A stretch of 64,000 bases of DNA, from assembly GCA_963210315.1 (NCBI GenBank), contig OY723239.1:1397501-1461500 (forward strand). Reading direction: 5' to 3'. How positions within the stretch are numbered: the stretch's first letter is position 1; each line of letters starts with the position of its first letter. A model generated the notes under the pieces. It had not been told where the DNA came from. It was given only the letters and a program-made list of their open reading frames with translations, and made no database searches. Origin of the DNA: Rhynchopus euleeides (lineage: Eukaryota; Euglenozoa; Diplonemea; Diplonemida; Diplonemidae). Below, piece by piece: positions 21,735 to 32,719 of this stretch. The translations under genes were made by a program, and so were the position numbers.

Positions 21735-22004
21735 TTATTTCGTTCTTTGCCTTTTCTGCGGTGGTTCTGGCTCAGGTGGCACGCATGTTGCCTTCCCCAG
21801 TGCCTCGGCAAGGTCTTTCTTGACCTGATTAGTGGGAATGTTGTGTTGTTGCGTCAGCAGAATGAGTTCAGCCACCTTCTGGGTGTAGTACTTCGATCGC
21901 ATATGGGTCATTGTGAGTACTTCGTACGCCTGGGAGGCTGCATCGGCATTAGTAGGCAGCGTTGTAGATGCTTTTGCTTCGTCGATCTTAGCCTGTGAAG
22001 GCAC
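21735..22004 (-). CDS. Small ORF of element E, 89 aa
   Basis: Begins MPSQAKIDEAKAS and ends PPQKRQRTK, a basic nuclear-localisation-like tail that echoes the AKRQRTG end of the large D protein. The middle is helical in composition (SQAYEVLTMTHMRSKYY, then VKKDLAEALG). It could be the last exon of a gene whose first part is at 22164-22889. Function unknown. Confidence 0.4.
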   Translation of the reverse strand: MPSQAKIDEAKASTTLPTNADAASQAYEVLTMTHMRSKYYTQKVAELILLTQQHNIPTNQVKKDLAEALGKATCVPPEPEPPQKRQRTK

Positions 22005-22163
22005 GATTGGGATATTGTACGCCCTGAGAGCCGAAGTGGCTGTGTAATGACTGTGTAATTTGCGCCCCGCAGGATATGCACACCACGCAGTCTCGACAAC
22101 ACGTATGAGAGTGTACCATGTGGGGACTCAACAAGGTCATTGGATCGGCATCTGCCTGCCGAC

Positions 22164-22889
22164 TCAGCCCCCACACAGTGCGACCGCAAGGTCGCCGGAT
22201 GTCTCAACGCCAGGGGAATACCCTCCCCTGGCGTTGTACAACCCTACTCTCAACCCTCGGGTCCTCTCCTGGAGGCGGTGGTGGCGGGCCCGCAACGCTT
22301 CGTACTTCCGGTACAGACTGAGGTAGTCTGCCCGGCTGACCCGCTCATTGCTTCCTAGATCATCTGCTGCTCTGGAGCTGCCATCACTCTCACTGCCCGT
22401 ATCAGTTGGTGTGGGGGTAGGAGCAGGACGAGTGGGAGGAGTAGGAGTGCAGGTGACATCTTTCTTGGCTAGCAAGGAACGCCGCTTTTCCCGCACGTGC
22501 GTGCAGTTGATGCACCACTGCATATATCTGTCGTCACCACGTCCCACTCGCTCTCCTACGTACCCAGCCCGACGGAGCGCCCGAAATAATGTCGCCTCAC
22601 CGATGTCGTGTGCCGTTTTCTTTTTACGCAGGTCTGCCACAACGCTCTCTGCCGAGACCCCGCACATCTCCCGTTTGGCGAGCGTCTTTCGAGCAAGGTA
22701 CTCCTCTGCAGCAGCATCTGACACCTCTGCGAGGCCCTGGGCACGCGGCATGTGTTGCTCGGCGTGCTGAGTGAGCGTAGTGACACCCTTCCCTTGCAAA
22801 GAACGAAATAATGCGGTCGGGAGTGGTTCAGGTACAAAGGCAAGGTACGAAACTGAGGTACATTTTTTAGGACCCCAAAAAATCATCAC
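22164..22889 (-). CDS. ORF of element E with helix-turn-helix-like segment
   Basis: A frame of 241 codons whose first 35 residues come from the inverted arm and may not be translated. The middle contains ATLFRALRRAGYVGE, like the recognition-helix region of transposase HTH domains. A CINCTHVREKRR segment and a Pro/Thr-rich linker follow. The C-terminal third is charged and helical (SLYRKYEALRARHHRLQER). No catalytic domain. A DNA-binding accessory protein is a reasonable guess, not shown. Confidence 0.4.
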   Translation of the reverse strand: MMIFWGPKKCTSVSYLAFVPEPLPTALFRSLQGKGVTTLTQHAEQHMPRAQGLAEVSDAAAEEYLARKTLAKREMCGVSAESVVADLRKKKTAHDIGEATLFRALRRAGYVGERVGRGDDRYMQWCINCTHVREKRRSLLAKKDVTCTPTPPTRPAPTPTPTDTGSESDGSSRAADDLGSNERVSRADYLSLYRKYEALRARHHRLQERTRGLRVGLYNARGGYSPGVETSGDLAVALCGG

Positions 22890-23033
22890 AAAAGTGCGTA
22901 TCAGGTGTCACAAGTGGGCCCCAGACAGTTTCCGGGGGGGTATGGGTCGGATTTTCGGGTCAGATCAGGTATTAGGGCGGCTCTGATGGTATGTCGAAAA
23001 TTTTGGTTTTGTACGGGCTTATGACCCCCCCTA

Positions 23034-24217
23034 GGCATACTTGTCCCCCCATATGGGGAACCCCCTAAATCTGGGGGAAATATGGGGGGTCGCAAAACCC
23101 CGCCCCCATATGGGGAAAAAGGCTGAAAATATGGGGAAAAACCGGTAAAATATGGGGGAATATGGGGGAAATATGGGGCCCATATGGGGGGATATGGGGG
23201 TATTCGTGCTGCAACGGGAGAACATCAAACCACTCATGCACACACACACACGAAGTGCGCGTCGAAACCGGCATCATGCCTTGTTGGGGATCCTCCAGGA
23301 GTCCGATCCTGGGGGGTGCGCGCTCGTTCAGGTGTGGCCAGGTCTGGCCCCCCCCTGGAAGATCCCCCAGGTGGGTCGCACCGACCTCCTGTTCCTCTCC
23401 TGCGCCGATACAGCGGCAGCGGAGGGCGAACGCTTCCCGGTTTGGCGGGGCACCGCAGTGACAGCGGCAGCGGTGGTGGACACATACGCACAGACACACA
23501 GAGCGCGTTCAGGGTTAACAGCTCCTCACAACACACACTCTTGTGTTTTTACGTCCTGTCTGGCACGTCACTCTCACACTCGCTGTCCTCCTCCTCTGGT
23601 GTGTTTGCGATTGCGAACTGCCCCCTGGGATCCTTATTAGATAAGAGAATTCACAAGCAGTGCATTCTAGGGTGTCAGGCGCTTCCGCCACTTTTGACCG
23701 CTCCGAGCGCCGAAAAGTCGGAGTCAACGCTCGTCACCAGGCAGTGCTTGACATGTTCAAGCTGCATCTGCCGGGTGGAATGAGACCTGTGAAGGCCAGT
23801 ACAAGGACTGGCTGCAGGACGCAACTGTTCTGCCAGCAAAGACAGGACTACTGGACAGCATGCTCTGATGACCGCTACTCAGACTTGAAGAAAGTGGCGG
23901 TCGGCGCTCTCACAGCACCTTTTGTGGTCTGACTCGAGCACTTCAGCCGAGCGTTTCCTCTCCGCAGAAAGCGACGATGCGAGATGGCTCTGCAAGGTGC
24001 TAGACGTCTCCTGTCAGTCGCTGACTTCACACCCTGTGAAAAGCAGAACGAAGAGAACTGTTTGTTGACTGCTTCCACCTGAGGAACCCCTGGGTTTTCC
24101 CCCATATATCCCCCATATGGGGGAAATATGGGGGAACAGGACTTGAAAAACCCCCCATATTCCCCCCATATTTTCCCCATATTTTTGGCCTTCCCCATAT
24201 GGGGGTACAAGTATGCC
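23034..24217. mobile_element. Element A, copy 2 (A2)
   Basis: Same length (1,184 bp) and ends as A1, between TA at 23032-23033 and 24218-24219. Differences from A1 are isolated substitutions, for example near 23551, 23570 and 23642, so the two copies are recent. Its left TA is the right TA of element D. Confidence 0.88.
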
Positions 24218-24295
24218 TAGGGGGGGGGGGGGGAAGGGGGGCGGGGGTAGAGTAAGGTAGAGTGCAGAAGCGGATGTTCCACGGGCTGTTGGTGG

Positions 24296-24440
24296 CTTTT
24301 GTTGGAACGCGGACCACCCACTCTTTGTGTACACCACACCCCAGGTCTGCTGAAGTGTGGTGCGAGTGGGGGCCGCACGATCCCCCAGCAAAAAAGGCAC
24401 AGAAGGTTTCCCCAGTTGGCTACGCCGAACTGACAAAACA
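24296..24440 (+). repeat. Dispersed repeat R4, copy 1
   Basis: About 145 bp: TTGTTGGAACGCGGACC, CACTCTTTGTGTACACCAC, GGCACAGAAGGTTTCC and a GTTGGCTACGCCGAACTGAC end before an A-rich tail. Copies at 26226-26362 and, more diverged, 26430-26530. The A-rich 3' side suggests a retroposed SINE. Confidence 0.6.
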
Positions 24441-25340
24441 AAATTCAAAGAAATTATTTTTTTTTTTGGGGGGGGGGAAGGTAACAGGCACCCCCTCCCC
24501 TCCCTGCTCACAGACACACTCAACCTCTTCGCCATGCGAGGCTTGCTCTCTCAGGTCCAGCCTCCTTGTGACGCACCGAATGCGCTTCAACTGGCTCAAC
24601 AATGTGGGGTACGGAAAGGAAAGAGGGTTCAGACGGGGGAAGGTGAACGTACGGCCCGAATTGATAGGAGGGGGTCTTCGCTCGGAGCCAACCTGTGTCA
24701 GTTCGGCACCAGGATGTGAGGCAACTCACATTCCTTCACGTCTGAGCGAAGCCCCCCCCATAAAATGGTGCGTGCATCAACACAGAGAGGGGGTCTTCGC
24801 TACGGGGTGGTCGTCAGTGCATTTTGGTGCATTTCCTGTTGAATTGGCTGAAAACTGAAGAAGTTTGTCGAAGTTTGTCGACCAGCAAAGACCCCCAGAG
24901 AGATTCATATATATACCATCGTCGCCGGCTGAACGCCGAGGACGTTTCGAGCACGGCGGCACTGCCTTTCCACTGATGCAATCAAATCCACTGCCGCGTG
25001 GCGCTGGAAGGCTTAGCGACCTACTGCGTCAGGGAGCTTCGAGAAGATTGATAGATGCAACGGGAATAGATCAGGCAGCGCCACTCAAAAGACGATGAAA
25101 TTTGATGCTGATGTGAAATGGTTTTGGCAGGCGTGTTGCGGCACATTCAGGGCCCAAGAAACATCCGCACGGCGATTTGGGTGTCACCGGTGCAGCGCAG
25201 GGGGTGGGCGGGGTGCCGAGAGGGGGCCCTGAGTTGTCGAAAAACTTCCCCAAACATCACAGCCAGGTGGGTTATAATCTGCGCGTCATCCTGTTTCTTT
25301 ATTTTGATGCGGTCCGGGGTCTGGTGATGACGGGGAGGGG

Positions 25341-25410
25341 GGGTAGTGGTAAAGTCGAGGGAAGCGGAGCTTATCGCCCCTTCACTCGTTATGCAGGTTG
25401 TGTCTGAGAT
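25341..25410 (+). repeat. Dispersed repeat R2, copy 3
   Basis: Diverged copy keeping the CTTCACTCGTTATGCAGG and TTGTGTCTGAGAT end, directly after a G tract. Confidence 0.5.
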
Positions 25411-26225
25411 CCAGTGTTATAATCGGCCTGTGATAACCGGGGGCGGGTGGGGTGCGGGAGGTTTGGCAACCATGTAGCGATCTGAAGGCGGGAGGGAGGG
25501 GGCCAGCAGCAAAACAAAAGCGCGACACCTCCCCGCGGAGACTTGCTTGCGGAGGTTTGCCGGTTGCAGCCCAAAGGCGCTGCCCTCTCCTGGTATCTTC
25601 TTCAATCTTGACTTCCCTTTATTTTCTACACTTCTGGCTGAGACGGGTTCTGACAGATTTCCGGAAAGAGAGAGAGAGGGGGGGGGGGGCATGGGAAGGA
25701 AGCAGCAGGCACAGCCAGGGTTGGGGGCAATTGGGCTGTTCTGGACAGATAAAAGGGCGACGAGGGAGGGGGTGGTGGGAAACGTAGTCGAGCCGTATCA
25801 TTGCCTCCGCTTCTGAAGGCACGTCGTACCACTTGGGGCCCTCGCTACCCAATGCGAGCAACAGCTCCACTTCCCCTCACTGACTGACAGGTGTGACGAG
25901 CTGTGGCTGGTAGCGAGACCCACACTGAGGGGCGTTTGGTTTTGTCGAGAGTGAAGGCAAAGGCAAGTGGGGGGGGGGGGGGGGTGTCGCTTGCCAGGGG
26001 GGGACACTCTATCACCCAATCACTCACCTAGCACCTTCACATATACATGCGAGGGGTGTGTTTTGGAAGCGTTAAACGCGCATAACCAAAAAGGACAACA
26101 CCCAGATGAGGGAGATCTTTTCTTTTAATTTTTTTGAGCGAGCCCTCCTCGCAAAAACTATCTGTGCCCCCGCTGGATCGTAAAGTGACAGCAAAACGAG
26201 AAAACAAACCAATTACTGCCGAAAG

Positions 26226-26362
26226 CTGTTTTGTTGGAACGCAGATCCCACTCTTTGTGTACACCACTCCCCGGTCTGATGAAGTGGTGTGAGTGGGGAC
26301 GCACGATCCAGCTAAAGGCACAGAAAAATTCCCCAGTTGGCTACGCCGAACTAACAAAAAAT
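26226..26362 (+). repeat. Dispersed repeat R4, copy 2
   Basis: Starts TTGTTGGAACGCAGATCC and ends GGCTACGCCGAACTAACAA with an A-rich tail. A third, partial copy ending GGCTACGCCGAACTTAC lies at about 26430-26530. Confidence 0.6.
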
Positions 26363-26602
26363 AAAAAACCAATGCAACCGGGTGAATCACAAAGAGAGAG
26401 GGGCATCAACGACAGTTGGTGTTCTTCGAATGCAGAACACCCCACCACAGCCTGCCGGGCGTGCGAAGTATTCGCAAAGGATCCGCACGGTGAAACGTTT
26501 CCTGAGTTGGGCTACGCCGAACTTACAAAAAAAACAAGCCATTGTGCACCCTCTCCCCCGCATCTCCCCCCAACTCCTCCCAGGAGGAACTCCCGACGCC
26601 TG

Positions 26603-27745
26603 TCAGGCAGTAGCCCGGGTCACGCGCACCTCCCGCCCCTCCGAGTGGTACAGCCATTTCGCACAGGGGCTGAGCGCAACACCCCTCTGTATCCCGCTCG
26701 TGGGATGCCCCCGGATGACCCGCACCCACTCCCCGCTGTCGAGGCGCCACACCCACACGCCTGTGGGCCCGGCGGCAGCCACGAGATCGCCTGACACAGA
26801 CAGCCTCTCGAGCTCTTCGCCCCCCTCCAACACCCTCACGCAGGCCCCGGAGGCGATGTCCCAGACACGCACACTGCGGTCCTTCGAACAAGAAACCACC
26901 CGCTCTTCGTCCTCCGTGATCACAATCCCCTGAATCGTCTCGCTATGCCCGGCGAGCACGCGGCACTCCCGGGTGGGGTCCTCCATATCCCACACCCTGA
27001 TGCGGTCGTCGATGCAGGCGCATGCGACGGACTGCCGCGTTATGGCGCCCGAAACCACCTGCGCCGGGAAGAGGAATTTGTGAGCCTCCTCGCCAGATGC
27101 GGCATGCCACACCTTCACCTGGCATCCATACGGCCTGCCCACCCCGAACCCTGCGAGGAACGACCCACACGGGGAGTAGCTAAGGGATGTCACAGCCGTT
27201 TCGAGGTTGAGGCGGCGGCGGCACCTCCCAGACGCGACGCGCCACACGCTGATGGCGTGCCTGGCAGCGCCTGGCGTGCCGGAAGAGGTGGTTGCCAGCC
27301 ACTCCCCGCAAGGGGAGAAGGCGATGGCCGAGGCGTTCAGCGTGTCGGGGAGCTCGAACAGCAGGGTCTCCTCCTCTGTGCTCCAGAGGGTGACGGAGCC
27401 GAACCAATGTGCGACGGCGCAGAACCTGCCGCAGGGGGAGGCTGCCATCAGGTGAGGGCGTTGGTCGCAGGGGTATTCCGTGGGGCGTTTCGGCGAGCAG
27501 ACAGGGGCGTGCGTCACAACCAGGTCAAGGGGGTCGCCCGCCTCCAGGCTGGAGAGGGAGAGGGGCTCGTCGTCGTCGAGGGGGCTGTCGGTGCCCCCGT
27601 GGAGCAGGCTCGTTTCGAAGCGGTCGAGTTCGACCCTCCCGAACGCCTTCATCGCCTTCTTCTTAAGACACCCCGCCGTTGCCTCCGCGCCAACTGACAT
27701 CACGCGCGTCCGCCCCGATGACCTGTCGCAGACAACCACATCCAT
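26603..27745 (-). CDS. WD40-repeat protein with ubiquitin-like N-terminus
   Basis: A 380-residue single-exon protein. Residues 1 to about 80 look like a ubiquitin-like fold (start MDVVVCDRSSGRTRV, ending DPLDLVV) and resemble the N-terminus of the DUF4116 protein at 59105. From about 95 onward come six to seven WD40 blades, seen as repeated SPCG...LA...VxVW units: ISVWRVASG, VKVWHAASG, IRVWDMED, VRVWDIASG, VWVWRLDSG. The propeller would act as a protein-interaction scaffold. A partner cannot be named, and a link to ubiquitin pathways rests only on the Ubl-like start. The stop is TGA. A pyrimidine-rich stretch and an A/T-rich leader precede the ATG. Confidence 0.85.
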   Translation of the reverse strand: MDVVVCDRSSGRTRVMSVGAEATAGCLKKKAMKAFGRVELDRFETSLLHGGTDSPLDDDEPLSLSSLEAGDPLDLVVTHAPVCSPKRPTEYPCDQRPHLMAASPCGRFCAVAHWFGSVTLWSTEEETLLFELPDTLNASAIAFSPCGEWLATTSSGTPGAARHAISVWRVASGRCRRRLNLETAVTSLSYSPCGSFLAGFGVGRPYGCQVKVWHAASGEEAHKFLFPAQVVSGAITRQSVACACIDDRIRVWDMEDPTRECRVLAGHSETIQGIVITEDEERVVSCSKDRSVRVWDIASGACVRVLEGGEELERLSVSGDLVAAAGPTGVWVWRLDSGEWVRVIRGHPTSGIQRGVALSPCAKWLYHSEGREVRVTRATA

Positions 27746-27828
27746 TATTATTATTTTGCGGGGAGGAGTGAAGGAGGGGTGGGGGTGGGGGGTGCAAGAA
27801 GAGCAAATGGGAGGAAGGGGGGGGGGGA

Positions 27829-30800
27829 CAGGCCTCTGGCTAATTCTGGGGCCGGACTTAACGTTGGGCCGGAGGGGGGGGGGGGGGGGGGGGGGCCCTA
27901 CCCTACCCTACCCTACCCTACCCTACCCTACCCTACCCTACCCTACCCTACCCTACCCTACCCTACCCTACCCTACCCTACCCTACCCTACAGCACGTCG
28001 GGGGTACCCACAACCCGACCCAACCCTACCCTAGGGTGAGGGTTGGGTACCCATAACCCGACCCAACACGACCCTACCCAACCCAGGGGTCAGGGCCAGG
28101 GTTGATCCTAGACCCAACCCAACCCAAGGGTTAGGGTCAGGGTTGACCCTAGACCCTACCCAACCCTAGGGTTAGGGTTAGGGTTAACCCTTGACCCAAC
28201 CCTAGGGATAGGGTTAGGGTTGACCCTAGACCCTACCCTAACCCTAGGGTTAGGGTCAGGGTTAACCCTAGACCCTACCCAACCCTCGGGTTAGGGTCAG
28301 GGTTGACCCTAGACCCTACCCAACCCTAGGGTTAGGGTCAGGGTAAACCCCTAGACCCTACCCTAACCCTAGGGTTAGGGTTAGGGTTAACCCTTGACCC
28401 AACCCTAGGGTTAGGGTCAGGGTTAACCCTAGACCCTACCCTAACCCTAGGGTTAGGGTTAGGGTTAACCCTTGACCCAACCCTAGGGTTAGGGTCAGGG
28501 TTGACCCCAGACCCTACCCAACCCTAGGGTAAGGGTCAGGGTTGACCCTAGACCCTACCCAACCCTAGGGTTAGGGTTAGGGTTAACCCTTGACCCAACC
28601 CTAGGGATAGGGTTAGGGTTGACCCTAGACCCTACCCTAACCCTAGGGTTAGGGTCAGGGTTAACCCTAGACCCTACCCTAACCCTAGGGTTAGGGTTAG
28701 GGTTAACCCTTGACCCAACCCTAGGGTTAGGGTCAGGGTTGACCCCAGACCCTACCCAACCCTAGGGTTAGGGTTAGGGTTAACCCTTGACCCAACCCTA
28801 GGGTTAGGGTTAGGGTTAACCCTAGACCCTACCCAACCCTCGGGTTAGGGTCAGGGTTGACCCTAGACCCTACCCAACCCTCGGGTTAGGGTTAGGGTTA
28901 ACCCTGGACCCTACCCAACCCTAGGGTTAGGGTCAGGGTTGACCCTAGACCCTACCCTAACCCTAGGGTTAGGGTCAGGGTAAACCCTAGACCCTACCCA
29001 ACCCTAGGGTTAGGGTTAACCCTTGACCCAACCCTAGGGTTAGGGTCAGGGTTGACCCTAGACCCTACCCTAGGGTTAGGGTAGGGTATAGGGTTAACCC
29101 CAACCCTGATCCGAGGGTTGGGTCGGGTCTAGGGTTCACCCTGACCCAAACCCGAACCCTAGGGTAGGGTTGGGTCTAGGGTGAACCCTAACCCTAGGGT
29201 CGGGCAGGGTCTTGGGTTAACCCCCAACCCTAACCCTCGGGTTGGGTAGGGTATAGGGTTAACCCTAACCCTAGGGTTGGGTTGTGTATAGGGTTAACCC
29301 TAACCCTAACCCTAGGGTAGGGTTGGGTCTTGGGTTAACCCTAACCCTAGGGTTGGGTTGGGTATAGGGTTAACCCTAACCCTAGGGTGAGGGTAGGGTA
29401 TAGGGTTAACCCCAACCCTAACCCTAGGGTTGGGTAGGGTATAGGGTTAACCCTAACCCTAGGGTAGGGTTGGGTCTTGGGTTAACCCTAACCCTAACCC
29501 TAGGGTAGGGTTGGGTATAGGGTTAACCCTAACCCTAACCCTAGGGTTGGGTGGGGTATAGGGTTAACCCTAACCCTAGGGTTGGGTTGGGTCTAGGGTT
29601 AACCCTGACCCTAACCCTAGGGTTGGGTAGGGTATAGGGTTAACCCCAACCCTAACCCTAGGGTTGGGTTGGGTCTAGGGTTAACCCTGACCCTAACCCT
29701 AGGGTTGGGTTGGGTCTAGGGTTAACCCTGACCCTAACCCTAGGGTTGGGTAGGGTGTAGGGTTAACCCTAACCCTAGGGTCGGGTTGGGTTAACCCTAA
29801 CCCTAGGGTTGGGTTGGGTTAACCCTAACCCTAGGGTTGGGTTGGGTATAGGGTTAACCCTAACCCTAACCCTAGGGTTGGGTTGGGTCTAGGGTTAACC
29901 CTGACCCTAACCCTAGGGTTGGGTAGGGTATAGGGTTAACCCCAACCCTAACCCTAGGGTTGGGTTGGGTCTAGGGTTAACCCGAACCCTAACCCTAGGG
30001 TTGGGTTGGGTCTAGGGTTAACCCTAACCCTAACCCTAGGGTAGGGTTGGGTGTAGGGTTGGGTTGGGTCTAGGGTTAACCCTGACCCTAACCCTAGGGT
30101 AGGGTCTAGGGTTAACCCTAACCCTAGGGTAGGGTTGGGTCTAGGGTTAACCCTGACCCTAACCCTAGGGTAGGGTTGGGTGTAGGGTTGGGTTGGGTAT
30201 AGGGTTAACCCTGACCCTAACCCTAGGGTAGGGTCTAGGGTTAACCCTAACCCTAACCCTAGGGTTGGGTAGGGTGTAGGGTTAACCCTAACCCTAGGGT
30301 AGGGTTGGGTCTAGGGTTAACCCTGACCCTAACCCTAGGGTAGGGTCTAGGGTTAACCCCAACCCTAACCCTAGGGTTGGGTTGGGTCTAGGGTTAACCC
30401 GAACCCTAACCCTAGGGTTGGGTTGGGTCTAGGGTTAACCCTAACCCTAACCCTAGGGTAGGGTTGGGTGTAGGGTTGGGTTGGGTCTAGGGTTAACCCT
30501 GACCCTAACCCTAGGGTAGGGTCTAGGGTTAACCCTAACCCTAGGGTAGGGTTGGGTCTAGGGTTAACCCTGACCCTAACCCTAGGGTAGGGTTGGGTGT
30601 AGGGTTGGGTTGGGTATAGGGTTAACCCTGACCCTAACCCTAGGGTAGGGTCTAGGGTTAACCCTAACCCTAACCCTAGGGTTGGGTAGGGTGTAGGGTT
30701 AACCCTAACCCTAGGGTAGGGTTGGGTCTAGGGTTAACCCTGACCCTAACCCTAGGGTAGGGTCTAGGGTTAACCCCAACCCTAACCCTAGGGTTGGGTA

Positions 30801-31221
30801 GGGTGTAGGGTTAACCCTGACCCTAACCCTAGGGTTGGGTAGGGTATAGGGTTAACCCTGACCCTAACCCTAGGGTTGGGTAGGGTATAGGGTTAACCCT
30901 AACCCCAGGGTAGGGTCTAGGGTTAACCCTAACCCTAGGGTGAGGGTAGGGTCTGGAGTTAACCCCAACCCCAACCCTAGGGTTGGGTAGGGTCTAGGGT
31001 CACCCGTAACCCTCGAAATCGGGCCCAAATCGCCAAAATGGGCACCCCTCGAAAAAAAAATTCGAAAAGGTCCCCCTACCCACACCTGGAAATTACCAAA
31101 AAATCTGGGACCCCGGCGGCCCCAACCCTAGGGTAGGGTAGGGTAGCCCCCCCCCCCCCCCCCCCCTCCCCCCCCCGGCACGGAGAAACTTAACGTTCGA
31201 CCCGAATTAGCCAGAGGCCTG
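27829..31221. repeat. Telomere-like palindromic block between 18-bp inverted repeats
   Basis: CAGGCCTCTGGCTAATTC at 27829-27846 is matched in reverse complement at 31204-31221. Inside, a G run leads into about 19 perfect CCCTA pentamers (27897-27990), then some 3.1 kb of degenerate TTAGGG/TTGGG/CCCTAA motifs, ending in TAGGG pentamers and a C run. The left half consists of units like CCCTAGACCCTACCCAACCC; the right half is built of the reverse complement type (GGGTTGGGTAGGGTATAGGG), with the change near 29060-29110. The polarity, C-rich first and G-rich last, is the opposite of a head-to-head telomere fusion. Confidence 0.85.
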
Positions 31222-32719
31222 GGGGGGGAGGAGGAGAGGTGTGGTGTGGTGGGTGAGTTGCCTTCAGAAAAAGGCGAAGAAAAAAAACGCGCGGGTGGGG
31301 AGGGGAGGGGGGACGCGGGAGGGGGTTTATTTGGAGGAGTATATAATCAGGGAGAATTTGTGTGGGTGTGGGTGTGAGTTGTGTGGGGTATCAGATGACC
31401 CTGGCAGGGAGGGGGATGGTGTGTGGTGGCGGCGTTGGTGGTGTGTCACTTGCTCTGCTATGCTCATACACATACATGGTGGTGGTGGTGGTGTGTTGGT
31501 CATTCTTTAGGGTGGGTTAACCCTGCACGTATCCTAGCACCACCCTTCCACCCTCCTTCACAGCGGGTGTGTGTGTAGGGGGGTGGTTATCAAGTTTTAA
31601 GGCGGTGTCGCCCTGCACGGGCAGTAGCACCTCCCCTCGGGTGTGTGTGTGTGTGTGTCACAAATTGGCAATGAACAATTCTGTGGTTTGATGGGGGGAG
31701 TGGTGTGGGGGTAGGGGCGGCTGCGGCATTTTCCTGGTATCGCAGGGATGCCTATCCGGCAACGGCAAATATAAGTCAAACCCGCGCACACCACCACCCA
31801 CGACGTTTTGACTGAGCGCATGAAGGGCGCAAAATGCCCACTGGGAATATTCGTTCTTAACTTTGACAGGTGACCTGATGCGTTGATGCGTGTGTCTCTC
31901 GCAGGGGGGCCCTCGCTGTGCATAGTCACATCCAGTCACGGCTCGTCAGCCCGTGAGGGGGAGTAGACTTCTCTCGCTTCTTCCCACTTTGTCACACCAG
32001 GTAGCGAGGGCCCCTGTGCCAACCATATCCCGTCCGAAATATGAACAGTTTTTTGCAGAGCGTGGAACACACGCCAGAACACCCTGATATTGCATTGCTG
32101 CCATACCCACTGCCACCATGCACATAATGGCGAATCAGCCCACGACTGCAAACGCTACCATCCCATGACCCGACGGTGCGCCGCCCTGGCCCGATGGTAC
32201 TCGCCACCCCGAAGAGGGGTGGGGGGGAATCCAAGAGCCAGAGAGAAGGGGGGCTAGCAAGAGGTTGGCAACTTGGTATCCTGTGGCTGGCGCATGTCGG
32301 ACGGCCCTCCGTCAGTCGAGTGGATGTGCTGCAATGCACAGAGCCTGCACGCCCACAGCTCGCGAGAAAGACACGAGGGGCCTTCGCTCAGAGAAGAGCA
32401 GGGTGGCGGGAGGCAGTGAGCCGCTCTCGCAAAACTGGCTGTAGAGGGACAGGCTCTGACACAGTGGCACACAGAAACACGAAGGCCCCAAGGCGTTGTG
32501 CGCTAAACACAAAAACCCCAGCGCATGCATACACCACCACCACCACACACATGTGTGCGCCACTCGTGACAACCGCCACGCCGGCACACGAAAGACACCA
32601 GCACCCCTGCCGGTGTCGAGAACCATCACAGTAGCCACAGAGGCCCCTCCCCCACCACCCATGCACACTCACCACGCAGAGCCCAAGGCACCGCCTCTCG
32701 GCGGCCGCCCGCTCCCCCA
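31222..32719. other. Non-coding stretch with microsatellites and R3
   Basis: Holds GT-rich tracts (31360-31500, 31640-31658), a G run near 32220 and an R3 copy at 32377-32489. No credible coding sequence. Confidence 0.5.
32377..32489 (+). repeat. Dispersed repeat R3, copy 2
   Basis: Runs from GGGGCCTTCGCTCAG through GCAAAACTGGCTGTAGAG to CGAAGGCCCC. The ends are inverted to each other. Confidence 0.55.

Larger units (their letters stand above)
21650..22893. mobile_element. Element E: inverted arms of about 97 bp enclosing two small ORFs
   Basis: The sequence at about 21651-21748 (CACTTTTGTGATGATTTTTT onward) is repeated in reverse complement at about 22796-22893. The arms enclose the two minus-strand ORFs at 21735-22004 and 22164-22889. 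It lies inside the right end of D, its right arm touching D's terminal repeat. It may be a nested element or a structural part of D. Confidence 0.65.
17767..23031 (-). mobile_element. Element D: 5.3 kb TIR element carrying a large ORF
   Basis: Bounded by TA at 17765-17766 and 23032-23033, the latter shared with element A2. The terminal inverted repeats start GGGGGGGTCATAAGCCC on the left, with CGGGCTTATGACCCCCC as the right-hand counterpart, and extend about 150 bp (to about 17920 and from about 22893). It contains a 1,089-codon ORF and two short ORFs, all on the minus strand. Two further inverted-repeat structures are nested inside: F (about 17967-21603), which holds the large ORF, and E (about 21650-22893), which holds the small ORFs. 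D is the largest gene-bearing member of the TA-bounded elements here and a candidate autonomous partner for them. The superfamily is not identified; a TA target fits Tc1/mariner-like elements but no DDE domain was recognised. Confidence 0.72.
24220..26602. other. Non-coding stretch with R4 and R2 repeats
   Basis: No credible gene. Includes three copies of dispersed repeat R4, one R2, and G or C runs at 24219-24233, 24467-24478, 25679-25690 and 25970-25983. Confidence 0.5.

Noticed and set aside
27880-31160. Scar of a telomere-telomere fusion
   Set aside because: A fusion would read G-rich then C-rich on one strand; here the order is C-rich then G-rich. The inverted flanks also argue for an inserted or framed unit.
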